Below, piece by piece: positions 31,694-40,189 of a DNA stretch of 64,000 bases. The notes under the pieces were generated by a model. It had not been told where the DNA came from. It worked only from the letters and a program-made list of their open reading frames with translations, and did no database searches. The number at the start of each line of letters is the position of its first letter. The first letter of the stretch is position 1. Both the position numbers and the translations under genes were made by a program. This DNA is from Streptomyces sp. NBC_01210 (GTDB lineage: Bacteria; Actinomycetota; Actinomycetes; Streptomycetales; Streptomycetaceae): positions 6,572,001 to 6,636,000 of the forward strand of contig NZ_CP108549.1 of assembly GCF_036010325.1 (NCBI RefSeq), given 5' to 3'.

Positions 31694-32923
31694 ATGCGCA
31701 AGAGAACGAGGCTCACAGCCTTCGCGGCGGCCGCCCTCACCGCTGCCTTGGTGGCGGCCGGACTCATGTCCGCGTCTTCCCAGTCCGCCCAGGCGTCCGA
31801 CGAGCACGCCGCCCCCGCCACCCTGTACCGCTCGGCGAATGCCGTGCCGGGTCGCTACATCGTGACCCTCGGCAAGGGCGTCGACTCGGAGTCGATGACG
31901 GGCCTGGCCGGCGTGGAGCCGCTGTTCACCTACACATCGGCGATGCGCGGATTCGCCGCCGCGCTCAGCCCGCTTCAGCTCGACCAAGTGCGCTCCACCC
32001 CCGGGGTCGTGGCGGTCGAGGAGGACGCCGCGGTCTCGGTGCTGGGATCCACGGGCAGCCACACCCGGGCAGCGGCCCTGTCGGCCGCGGCCTTGTCGGC
32101 ACCGGCGTCCTGGGGCCTGGACCGTATCGATCAGCACAACCTGCCGCTCGACAACAGTTTCACCCCGAAGAGCAGCGGCCGGGGCGCCACCGCCTACATC
32201 CTCGACACCGGCATCGACTTCGACCACACCGAGTTCGGCGGCCGCGCCAAGCTCGGCTACGACTCCGTCGGAGACGGATGGGAAGGGCGGGACTGCCACG
32301 GCCACGGCACCCATGTCGCGGGCACGGTCGCAGGCAAGACGTACGGCGTGGCGCGCGCGGCCTCCCTCGTCAGCATCCGGGTCCTCGACTGCCTGGGCTC
32401 GGGCACCTGGTCGAGTGTTATCGCCGGACTGGACTGGGTGGCCGCCCACGCCAAGCATCCGGCCGTCCTCAACGCCTCCATCGGCGGTGAGAAGTCGGTC
32501 GCGGTGAACAAGGCCGTCACCGCCGTCTCGGACAGCGGTGTCCTCCCGATCGTCGCGGCGGGCAACGAATCCGCGGACGCCTGCGACGTCTCGCCCGCGT
32601 CCGCGGACCGCGTGGTGGCCGTCGGCGCGAGTGACCGCGACGACGACGAGACCGACTTCTCCAACTTCGGCGAGTGCCTGTCGCTCTACGCGCCCGGCGT
32701 CGACATCGTCTCGGCCAACTTCTTCGGTGGCAGCGTCGCCCTGACGGGCACGTCCATGGCCTCTCCCCATGTCGCCGGCGTCGCGGCTCTCTACGCGGCG
32801 AAGCACCCGAAGGCACTCCCGAAGCAACTGGCCGCCTGGCTCGAGGACGGGTCCACCAAGGACGTTCTCGGCAACGCCGGCGAAGGCTCGCCCAACCGGC
32901 TCCTCTACACCAACGGTCTCTGA
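31694..32923 (+). CDS. Secreted subtilisin-type serine protease (S8) with inhibitor I9 propeptide
   Basis: 409 residues from ATG 31694. Signal peptide 1-35 (MRKRTRLTAFAAAALTAALV), then an I9 prodomain (AVPGRYIVTLGKGVDSESM...GVVAVEEDAAVSVLG), then the peptidase domain with all catalytic residues: Asp in AYILDTGIDFDHTEFGG, His in CHGHGTHVAGTVAG, oxyanion Asn in VAAGNESADAC, Ser in LTGTSMASPHVAGVAALYA. Similar to Streptomyces aqualysin/proteinase-K-like enzymes. No Shine-Dalgarno sequence precedes 31694; alternative starts are ATG 31664 or a TTG at 31658 overlapping the ATPase stop, which would add a hydrophobic n-region. Confidence 0.92.
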   Translation: MRKRTRLTAFAAAALTAALVAAGLMSASSQSAQASDEHAAPATLYRSANAVPGRYIVTLGKGVDSESMTGLAGVEPLFTYTSAMRGFAAALSPLQLDQVRSTPGVVAVEEDAAVSVLGSTGSHTRAAALSAAALSAPASWGLDRIDQHNLPLDNSFTPKSSGRGATAYILDTGIDFDHTEFGGRAKLGYDSVGDGWEGRDCHGHGTHVAGTVAGKTYGVARAASLVSIRVLDCLGSGTWSSVIAGLDWVAAHAKHPAVLNASIGGEKSVAVNKAVTAVSDSGVLPIVAAGNESADACDVSPASADRVVAVGASDRDDDETDFSNFGECLSLYAPGVDIVSANFFGGSVALTGTSMASPHVAGVAALYAAKHPKALPKQLAAWLEDGSTKDVLGNAGEGSPNRLLYTNGL

Positions 32924-32939
32924 AGCGAACCAGACATGA

Positions 32940-32983
32940 CCGAGCGCCCGCCCGGCCGTGGGGACGGCAGGACGGGCGCGCTC
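32940..32983 (+). terminator. Imperfect terminator after the subtilase
   Basis: GAGCGCCCGCC-type left arm and GACGGGCGCGCTC right arm with mismatches, about 20 bp past the stop and before the convergent YceI gene. Confidence 0.45.
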
Positions 32984-33029
32984 GTGTGGCAGGCAGACCG
33001 GTCGGGTCCGCGCGGTCGGGCCTACGGGG

Positions 33030-33647
33030 TCAGACCTGCGGCGCGGCCTTGATCGCCGAGATGTCGAAGGTGAGCTTGACCTTGTCGCTGACCATCACGC
33101 CGCCGGTCTCCAGCGCCGCGTTCCAGGTCAGGCCCCAGTCGGAGCGGAGGATCTCGGCGCTGCCCTCGAAGCCGACGCGCTCGTTGCCGTACACATCGGT
33201 GGCGGAGCCGTTGAACTCCAGGTCGATGGCGAGCGGGCGCGTGACGTCCTTGATCGTCAGGTCACCGGTGATGCGGTACGAGTCGCCGCCGAGCTGCTCC
33301 GCCTGCGTCGAACGGAAGGTCATCAGCGGGTACTTCTCCGCCTCGAAGAAGTCGCCGCTGCGCAGGTGGCCGTCGCGGTCGGCGATCCCGGTGTCGATGC
33401 TGGTGATCTTGACGTCGATCTCGGCGGTGGAGTGGTGGGGGTCGGTGCCGTTCAGCTGCAGGCTGCCGGAGAAGTCGCCGAACGAGCCGCGGACATTGGT
33501 GACCATGGCGTGGCGCACCGTGAAGCCGATGCTGCTGTGGGCGGGGTCGATGCTGTACTCGCCGGTCAGAGCGGCGAGCGCCGGGTCCACCACGGTGGTG
33601 GCGGTCGCGGTGGTGGTGGTGTCGGTCTTGCGGTTGAAGAGACCCAT
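33030..33647 (-). CDS. YceI family protein
   Basis: 205 residues. YceI-like lipid-binding lipocalin fold: LTGEYSIDPAHSSIGFTVRHAMVTNVRGSFGDFSGSL is the opening signature, then DFFEAEKYPLMTFRS and GDLTIKDVTRPLAIDLEF. YceI proteins bind polyisoprenoids; no signal peptide is evident, so a cytoplasmic form. ATG 33647 has AAGGAG 7 bp upstream and is chosen over an in-frame extension. Upstream repeats at 33677-33730 suggest control by a MarR-type repressor, as usual for this family. Confidence 0.92.
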   Translation of the reverse strand: MGLFNRKTDTTTTATATTVVDPALAALTGEYSIDPAHSSIGFTVRHAMVTNVRGSFGDFSGSLQLNGTDPHHSTAEIDVKITSIDTGIADRDGHLRSGDFFEAEKYPLMTFRSTQAEQLGGDSYRITGDLTIKDVTRPLAIDLEFNGSATDVYGNERVGFEGSAEILRSDWGLTWNAALETGGVMVSDKVKLTFDISAIKAAPQV

Positions 33648-33676
33648 GACGCACTCCTTGGGGGACGTGGTGGCGT

Positions 33677-33730
33677 GTTGTTTAAGGTTCAACGACACCA
33701 ACAGTAGACCTATTCCGTTCAAAGTTCAAC
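33677..33730. promoter_or_regulatory. Paired GTTCAA repeats upstream of yceI
   Basis: GTTGTTTAAGGTTCAAC at 33677-33693 and GTTCAAAGTTCAAC at 33717-33730, forty bases apart, both AT-rich and imperfectly symmetric. They span the probable promoter of the YceI gene and look like two binding sites for one dimeric repressor. Confidence 0.5.
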
Positions 33731-33876
33731 ATCTTCTCGAGAGGTTCACTCCACCGACGCGGCAGCCCTCTGGCGGACGCGCGTAGATCTCGGGCACCAT
33801 CTCCCTGCGCCACCTGCACAGCCGTCCCACCGGAGAGCACGGTCACAACGGTCATCAGCAGGAGGGATCCCCCGCC

Positions 33877-34389
33877 ATGAAAGTCCGCTCCGCTCTGAGC
33901 GCACTCGCGCTCCTCTCAGGTGCGCTCTTCGCGCCCGGATTCGGTGTCATCAGCGGCGCGACCGAAGCGAACGCCGCCACCAAGATCAGCCATGCCACGG
34001 CGACCTCGATGTTCCGCTCGTCCGGGATCACCTGGTCCTCGTCGGGCGGCTGCTCCGACCGCAACAATCCGACGTGTACGTCCTTCGAGCAGCTCAACCT
34101 CGCGACGGCGAAGGGAGCGCAGACCCTCAAGAGCGCGACCGGCTGTGCGCTCAACATCACCGGCGGCACCGAGACCGGGCACGCGGGTGGTACGTACTCG
34201 CACTGGAACGGCTACAAGCTCGACTACGCCAAGTCGACCTGCGTCACGAACTACATCAAGAACACCTTCAGCTACATCGGCGCGCGTCCTGGTGACGGCG
34301 CCCCGCAGTGGAGGTCCGGCTCCGGGAACGTCTACGCGGACGAGGGCAGCCACTGGGACGTCATCTACTACAACTGCGGCGGCTGCTGA
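33877..34389 (+). CDS. Small secreted protein with M15/hedgehog-like zinc-site motifs
   Basis: 170 residues. Signal peptide 1-34 (SALSALALLSGALFAPGFGV, cut after TEANA). Mature domain has TCTSFEQLNLATAKGAQTLKSATGC, HAGGTYSHWNGYKLDYAKSTC and, near the end, EGSHWDVIYYNCGGC. SHxxGxxxD and later HWD are the spacing of the zinc ligands of D-Ala-D-Ala carboxypeptidase/hedgehog-type (M15) enzymes. Six cysteines suggest disulfides. A peptidoglycan or peptide hydrolase role is inferred from this motif only. A very strong hairpin follows. Confidence 0.7.
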   Translation: MKVRSALSALALLSGALFAPGFGVISGATEANAATKISHATATSMFRSSGITWSSSGGCSDRNNPTCTSFEQLNLATAKGAQTLKSATGCALNITGGTETGHAGGTYSHWNGYKLDYAKSTCVTNYIKNTFSYIGARPGDGAPQWRSGSGNVYADEGSHWDVIYYNCGGC

Positions 34390-34406
34390 ACTGGGGATTC
34401 GCCCGG

Positions 34407-34447
34407 GCGGGTGTCCGGCCGTCCCCCCATGGCGGCCGGACACCCGC
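34407..34447 (+). terminator. Strong terminator after the secreted protein
   Basis: Perfect 15-bp arms GCGGGTGTCCGGCCG / CGGCCGGACACCCGC with an 11-nt loop, 17 bp after the stop. Confidence 0.85.
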
Positions 34448-34449
34448 AC

Positions 34450-34613
34450 CTTCCCGTAACCGGGGCTGCGCCCGATGTCTCGTACGTCCTTCGGGCGTTG
34501 TCCTCAATCGCCGGACGGCCTCTTTCCGCCGGTCGGCCCGAACCTCCGGGCCGACCGGCGGGAAAACCAGCCCTGTCGGCGATTGAGGCGCGGGGTTCGG
34601 GGCGGAGCCCCGA
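34450..34613. repeat. Dispersed repeat composite with internal hairpin
   Basis: A forward unit CCTCAATCGCCGGACGG at 34502, then a 14-bp perfect hairpin CCGCCGGTCGGCCC / GGGCCGACCGGCGG (34526-34561), then a reverse unit CCTGTCGGCGATTGAGGCGC at 34572 and GGGGCGGAGCCCCG. The two units pair across the hairpin, giving one large stem-loop between convergent genes. Confidence 0.8.
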
Positions 34614-34628
34614 CGGGGACCCGAGTCG

Positions 34629-35855
34629 TCAGGAACCGACCGTCAGCGTGAAGCGCCGCGGGTTGCCGTCGAACGCCGCGCCGGAGACATCCGGCTGGCC
34701 GTCCGGACGGACGTCGTCGTACGGGAAGGCGTAGCCGATCGGGGTGTTGGCGTGCAGCACGCGCGACCAGTGGTTGGTGGCCGGATCCTGGTAGTAGTCG
34801 GCCGAGGTTGCGCTGTTCGGCTGGTCGGGGTGGGTCAGCAGGGTCGTCCGGTTGAAGCCCGCGGCGAGCCTGGCCAGCAGGCCCTTCTTGTCGTCCGGGT
34901 CACCGGGGTTGTTGGCGAACGGGCCGTGATTGCAGGTGAAGATGTCCTTCGAGGTCGGCTTGGCGAAGGTGTGGCCGCCGGTGAAGGTCATGACGTCGCC
35001 GTTGACGCGCCCGGTGCGTACGCCCCGCCCGCCCTGCAGATCGATCCGCAGATCGGTCGAGCGGTACTTCTGCCAGACCTGGTTGATGTAGTTGTCGAAG
35101 ACGTTCCGGAAGGGCATCTCCGCCGGGCGGTCGAAGAACGGAGCCATCAGGTTCTGCGGTGAGATCACCCGCAGCACCTGGCCGTCGGAGCCGCGGATGA
35201 CCAGCTTGTCCCAGGGCTGGCCGTCGCGGCCCGCCTGGGCGACAAGGCCGTCGGCGATCTTCTGCAGCGCGCCGTTCGGGAGAGCCGCGACCTTGTGGGT
35301 GGCATCGCCGGTCAGCGTGAGACCGATCGGGAGTGCGGTCACCAGGTCGACATAGCTGATGTTGGCGTACAGCTGCGTCGGGTTGAAGGTGAACTCCGCG
35401 AAGGACCAGGTGCGGCCGTAGTTGGCGTCGGCGGGGGTCGCGAAAGCCGGCTCGACCAGGGCAGGGCCGGGGTTGACGAAGAAGTTGAGCTTGTTGTCGC
35501 GTACGAAGTAGACGCGGGCGCCGAACATCTGCGGCAGGGTCAGCACCACCGGGCCCGCACCGGCCGGCCGCAGCGGGATGGCGCAGTCGACGGGGAGCGG
35601 GGTCTGCGGCGCGGACGGGGACTCGGGGTAGTAGACACCGCCGCCCGGACGGAGCAGCACCCAGCGTCCGGTGCCCTGCTCATGGCCGGTGACGTACGCG
35701 TTGACCGTGCCGGGCAACGACTTGTTCTCCACGGCCAGTTCGCAGGTGGAGGGCGCGGCCTTGGCGTGCGGGCTGAGAGCGCTTCCCCAGGTCGGGTAGG
35801 TGAGCGCTGTCGCGGCAGCAGCGGTGCCGGAAAGGAACATTCGGCGGGATATCAC
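34629..35855 (-). CDS. Secreted GH64 beta-1,3-glucanase
   Basis: 408 residues from a GTG at 35855 with AGGAG 8 bp upstream. N-terminal twin-arginine-like leader VISRRMFLSGTAAAATALTY. The rest is the GH64 laminaripentaose-producing glucanase domain: CELAVENKSLPGTVNAYVTGHEQGTGRWVLLRPGG, PQMFGARVYFVRDNKLNFFVNPGPALVEPAFATP, TWSFAEFTFNPTQLYANISYVDLVTALPIGLTL. It degrades fungal or algal beta-1,3-glucan. No carbohydrate-binding module. Divergent from the GH101 gene; the shared promoter region carries a LacI-type palindrome. Confidence 0.92.
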   Translation of the reverse strand: MISRRMFLSGTAAAATALTYPTWGSALSPHAKAAPSTCELAVENKSLPGTVNAYVTGHEQGTGRWVLLRPGGGVYYPESPSAPQTPLPVDCAIPLRPAGAGPVVLTLPQMFGARVYFVRDNKLNFFVNPGPALVEPAFATPADANYGRTWSFAEFTFNPTQLYANISYVDLVTALPIGLTLTGDATHKVAALPNGALQKIADGLVAQAGRDGQPWDKLVIRGSDGQVLRVISPQNLMAPFFDRPAEMPFRNVFDNYINQVWQKYRSTDLRIDLQGGRGVRTGRVNGDVMTFTGGHTFAKPTSKDIFTCNHGPFANNPGDPDDKKGLLARLAAGFNRTTLLTHPDQPNSATSADYYQDPATNHWSRVLHANTPIGYAFPYDDVRPDGQPDVSGAAFDGNPRRFTLTVGS

Positions 35856-35928
35856 GGATGAACTCCTGTACTCGTGGGGGGTGTCCACCACTCTCGCCAT
35901 GGCCGGGACGGGCGTCAATAGTTGTGAC

Positions 35929-35942
35929 TGAGAGCGCTCTCA
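35929..35942. promoter_or_regulatory. LacI-family operator palindrome
   Basis: TGAGAGCGCTCTCA, a perfect 14-bp palindrome close to the known Streptomyces CebR operator TGGGAGCGCTCCCA. It lies between the divergent GH64 and GH101 genes and could repress both. Confidence 0.7.
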
Positions 35943-36074
35943 AAATCTTGGCCGATTCATAAGTTGACGCTGCCGTGGGCGACTTGGACTAACGCGCCGG
36001 GGTTGTTGGACTACTGGTCGCCTCGGCGCACGACTTCGTTGACGGTCGTGAGAGCGGAGGACTACGCAGTCCCC

Positions 36075-39000
36075 ATGCCACGAAGACTCCATGCGGCGTG
36101 CGCGCTCGTCGCCGCCTCATCCGCCGTGTTCGCCCTGGCCGGGCCCGCACTCCCGGCCGCCGCTGTCCCCGCGGCGGCGACGGCCGCGGCCGAGGACGAA
36201 GCCCCCGTCGTCATCGGCTCCGCCCAGCTCTCGGTCGCCGTAGCCAAGGACTTCCCGAGGGTGGTCTCGTACACCGACCGTGCCGGCGGAGCCGAGCTTC
36301 TCGGGAGTACGGCTCCGGTGACCGCGGTCACCCTCAACGGCAAGGCGTACACCGTGCGGTTGAAGGGCGAGCCCGCCGTCACGGCGTCGAGCGCCGCCTA
36401 CACCCTCGCCTTCGCCGATCTGCCCGGCGTCGAGATCGACGCGACGCTCTCCGTCTCCGGCCGGACCACTGCGTTCAAGGTCACCGCCGTCCGGGACACC
36501 GAGGCCTTCCGCGTCGGCACCATGGACATCCCCGGCCATGATCTGGTCTCGGTCGGCAGTACGGACGCCGGCGCCGAGACCGCCTTCACCCGGCTCGACC
36601 CGGACTCGACGAGGACCGCCGACGTCTTCGGCAAGGTGACGGCGGAGACGGCGCCGGACCCCGCACCGGTCGGGGCCTCGTACGCACTGGTCAACACGGG
36701 ACGGCTGGCCGCGGCCGTCGAGTCCAACTCCAGCTACGACAAGCCGGGCGGCGCGACCCGTGGCGACGACGCCCGCTTCTGGCACCAGGCCCGCAAGGCA
36801 GCCGACGGCACCACGCGCGTCGGCGTATGGTCCGGACAGTGGACCTACCGGGGGAGTGGCGCTGCGCGCCCGGAGAGCGGCAAGGACCTCCCCTGGGCGA
36901 GGGTCGTCGTCACGCCCGACGCCAACGGCGACCACAAGGTCGACTGGCAGGACGGCGCGGTCGCCTTCCGCGCGATCGGGGTCAAGGCGCCGGGCAGCGG
37001 GCAGACGCCCGACCGCGTGATCACGCATATCCCCTTCAACTTCGCCAGCCAGGCCACGCACCCCTTCCTGCGGACCCTCGACGACGTCAAGCGGATCTCG
37101 CTCGCCACGGACGGACTGGGGCAGCTGGCGGTGCTCAAGGGGTACGGCTCCGAGGGCCACGACTCGGCGCACCCGGACTACGGCGGCAACTACAACAAGC
37201 GCGCCGGCGGCCTCACGGACCTCAATACGCTGCTCAAGGACGGCAAGAAGTGGGGCGCGACCTTCGGCGTGCATGTGAACGCCACCGAGTCGTACCCCGA
37301 GGCGCACCACTTCAGCGAGAGCCTCGTCGACAAGACCAAACCCGGCTGGAACTGGCTGAACCAGAGCTACTACATCGACCAGCGCCGGGACATCAACAGC
37401 GGTGATCTGGCGCGCAGATTCCAGCAGTTGCGGAACGAGACCGACCGCAATCTCTCCTTCCTCTACATCGACGTCTACTACACCCACGGCTGGATCGCCG
37501 ACAGGACGATGCAGGCCGTGCAGGCGCAGGGCTGGAACGTCGGCACCGAGTGGGCCGACAAGTTCGAGCGGGCCTCGCTCTGGTCGCACTGGGCCAATGA
37601 CCTGGACTACGGCGGGCCCACCAACAAGGGCCTCAACTCGCAGATCATCCGGTTCATCCGCAACGGTGAGAAGGACGTCTGGAACAACCATCCGGTCCTG
37701 GGCCAGACGGCCCTCGAGGACTTCGAGGGCTGGACCGGCGAGACCGACTGGAACGCCTTCTACGGCAATGTCTGGCAGCGTGATCTGCCCGCCAAGTACC
37801 TCCAGCATGAGCGGATCACCCGCTGGACCGGCAATGACCTGGCGTTCACGGGCGGCCTGCGCGGCACGGTCGAGGACGGCCGCCGCACGTTCTACGACCA
37901 CGGCCGCAAGGTCCTGGACGGCGACCGCTATCTGCTGCCGTGGGACGGCGGCAAGAAGCTGTACCACTACAACAAGGCCGGTGGCAGCAGCAGTTGGGCC
38001 GTGACCGGCGCGGCGTCGTACACCGTGTACAAGCTGACCGACAACGGGCGTGTGAAGACCGGCACCGTACGGCCCGTGGACGGTCGGATCACGCTGACCG
38101 CGGCCGCAGGACAGCCGTACGTCCTCTACCCGGACCGCGCGCCCGCCCCGCGGGACCCGCAGTGGGGCCAGGGCGGCCCGGTCGCCGACCCAGGCTTCAA
38201 CGACGCCGGGACGGCCGCCTGGACCAAGCGGGGCACGGTCGCCCGCCACACCGACGACCAGGGCCGCAACAGCGGCGTACTGAGCGGCAGCGGCACTGCC
38301 TCCGTCTCCCAGCGGCTGACCGGACTCACGCCGGGCGCCCGCTACACCGCGTCCGCCTGGATCGAGGTCCAGCCGGGCAAGGAGCGCCGTACGACCCTGT
38401 CCGCCGGTGGCGCGTCCGTGGCCGTCGAACGCTCGACCGCGAAGGACCAGGTCGCCGCCTCCGACCGGCACGGCACCTACTTCCAGCGCGCCAAGGTGAA
38501 CTTCACCGCGCCGCGCGGTTCCGCCGCCACTCTCAGGATCGAGGCGGCGGGCGGCAGTACGGCGACCGTTCGCGTCGACGACATACGCGTGGTCAGGAAC
38601 GCTCCGGCGGCCGGACCGGGCACGGTCGCGTACGAGGACTTCGAGGCTGTCGACCAGGGCTGGGGCCCCTTCCTCAAAGGCGACGCGGGCGGCGTCACCG
38701 ACCCGCGCACGCACATCGCGCAGAAGCACGCGCCGTACACCCAGGCCGGCTGGAACGGAAAGCTCGTCGACGACGTGCTGAGCGGCGCGGAGTCCCTCAA
38801 GTCCCACGAGGAGAACGCCGGTCTCGTCTACCGCACCGCGCCCTGGACCGTCCCGATGAGGAACGGGCACAGCTACCGGGTGGAGTACGACTACCAGTCG
38901 AGCCACGCGGGCGCGTACGAGTGGGTCACCGGCTACGACCGGATCGGCGCCGACGGGGTCCCGGCCTCCGTCGAGACCCGCCGTACACCGATCGGACAGC

Positions 39001-39961
39001 AGGGGGCACCTCCCAGCGGTAGCCGGGGGAAGGCCACGGGCCACTTCACCGAGACCGTCACGGCGGGCTGTGGCGACACCTGGACCGGGCTGCGCAAGCG
39101 CGGCGACGCCCCGGACGGGGCGGACTTCGTCCTCGACGGCTTCACCGTGACCGACCTCGGTCCGGCCGCCGAGCAGGCGGCGTGCGGGACGCTCACCGTC
39201 GAACCGGCCGCCGAGACGCTGGAACCCGGCCGGAAGAACGAGGTCAAGGCCACGTTCACCAACTACGAGGCGCAGCCCGCGACCGGTGTCGCACTGAGCC
39301 TCGCACTGCCCGAGGGCTGGACGGCCGAGCCCGCGGGCCCGGTCTCCGCCGACTCGGTGGCGCCCGGAGCCAAGGCCACCGGCAGCTGGCAGGTCACACC
39401 GCCGGCGGACGCCAAGTACCAGACGTACACGCTCGGTTCGCAGGCTTCGTACACGGTCGGCGGTACGGCGCGGAAGCTCGGCGCGGAGACGTCCGTACGC
39501 ACCCTTCCGCCGCCGCCCACCGCGGATGTCTGGGCGAGCGACATCGACTGGACGGCCGCGGAGAACGGCTGGGGCCCGGTCGAGCGCGATCTGTCCAACG
39601 GCGAGACGGGGACGGGCGACGGCAGCCCGCTGAGGATCGGTGGAGTGGCGTACGCCAAGGGCCTCGGCTCGCACGCACCGGCGAAGGTCCGCTACTACCT
39701 GGGCGGGAAGTGCACCTCCTTCACCGCGGAGGTGGGCGTGGACGATGTCCAGACGGCGCGCGGCAGCGTGCAGTTCAGCGTGCTTGCCGACGGTGCCGAG
39801 AAGGTGAGGTCGCGGTCCTGAAGGCCGCCGACGCCGCCTGGTCGCTCACCGCGGACCTCACCGGAGCGTCCTATGCCGACCTGGTCGTCGGCGACGGCGG
39901 CGACGGGAACGGCAATGACCACGCCGACTGGGGGAGTGCGCGCTTCCGGTGCGGTAGGTAA
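36075..39961 (+). CDS. Secreted GH101 endo-alpha-N-acetylgalactosaminidase, frameshifted in its last domain
   Basis: Signal peptide 1-30 (MPRRLHAACALVAASSAVFA). Then N-terminal beta domain, GH101 catalytic barrel (VITHIPFNFASQATHPFLRTLDDVKRISLATDGLGQLAVLKGYGSEGHDSAHPDYGG; catalytic carboxylate region LSFLYIDVYYTHGWIAD), a carbohydrate-binding domain near 730-870, a further sandwich, a NEW3-type domain (AAETLEPGRKNEVKATFTNYE), and a C-terminal NPCBM domain (VWASDIDWTAAENGWGPVERD). The frame stops at 39819-39821, but the other frame continues VAVLKAADAAWSLTADLTGAS...DHADWGSARFRC to 39961, exactly the missing NPCBM end, so a -1-type frameshift lies near 39808-39815. Cleaves O-linked Gal-GalNAc from glycoproteins. 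Confidence 0.88.
39001..39031 (+). repeat. Palindromic repeat inserted in frame within GH101
   Basis: GGGGGCACCTCCCAGCGGTA plus GCCGGGGGAAG, a well-known type of Streptomyces intergenic palindrome, lies inside the GH101 frame and is read as QGAPPSGSRGK between TPIGQ and ATGHFTET. Confidence 0.65.
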
Positions 39962-39988
39962 CCGAGGCGCACCGCGGGCCGGCTCCTT

Positions 39989-40033
39989 CAGCCTCGCCGG
40001 CGGTTGAGGCACGGGTTCCGGGGCGGAGCCACG
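39989..40033 (+). repeat. Dispersed repeat, reverse-type unit
   Basis: CAGCCTCGCCGGCGGTTGAG followed by a GGGGCGGAGCCAC hairpin remnant, 28 bp after the GH101 end. Confidence 0.65.
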
Positions 40034-40085
40034 GCGTGTCCCTTGAGCGGCGCTTGTCCCTCGTGTGGAATACGGAAACCGAGGG

Positions 40086-40097
40086 GCAAGCGCTTTC
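40086..40097. promoter_or_regulatory. LacI-type operator-like palindrome before PL8
   Basis: GCAAGCGCTTTC with the symmetric core AAGCGCTT, about 95 bp upstream of the PL8 start. Similar in type to the palindrome at 35929, but not the same site. Confidence 0.5.
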
Positions 40098-40189
40098 CAT
40101 CTCGCTTGTCATGCCCATTGAACGCGGGGAGAAGTGCGTGCTAGACCAACGGGCAACCGGTCTACGCCACTTCCGCTCCGGAGGCTCTC

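Noticed and set aside
36117..39674. A 1185-codon minus-strand frame across GH101
   Set aside because: Antisense shadow of the GH101 gene; no start signal or recognisable motif.
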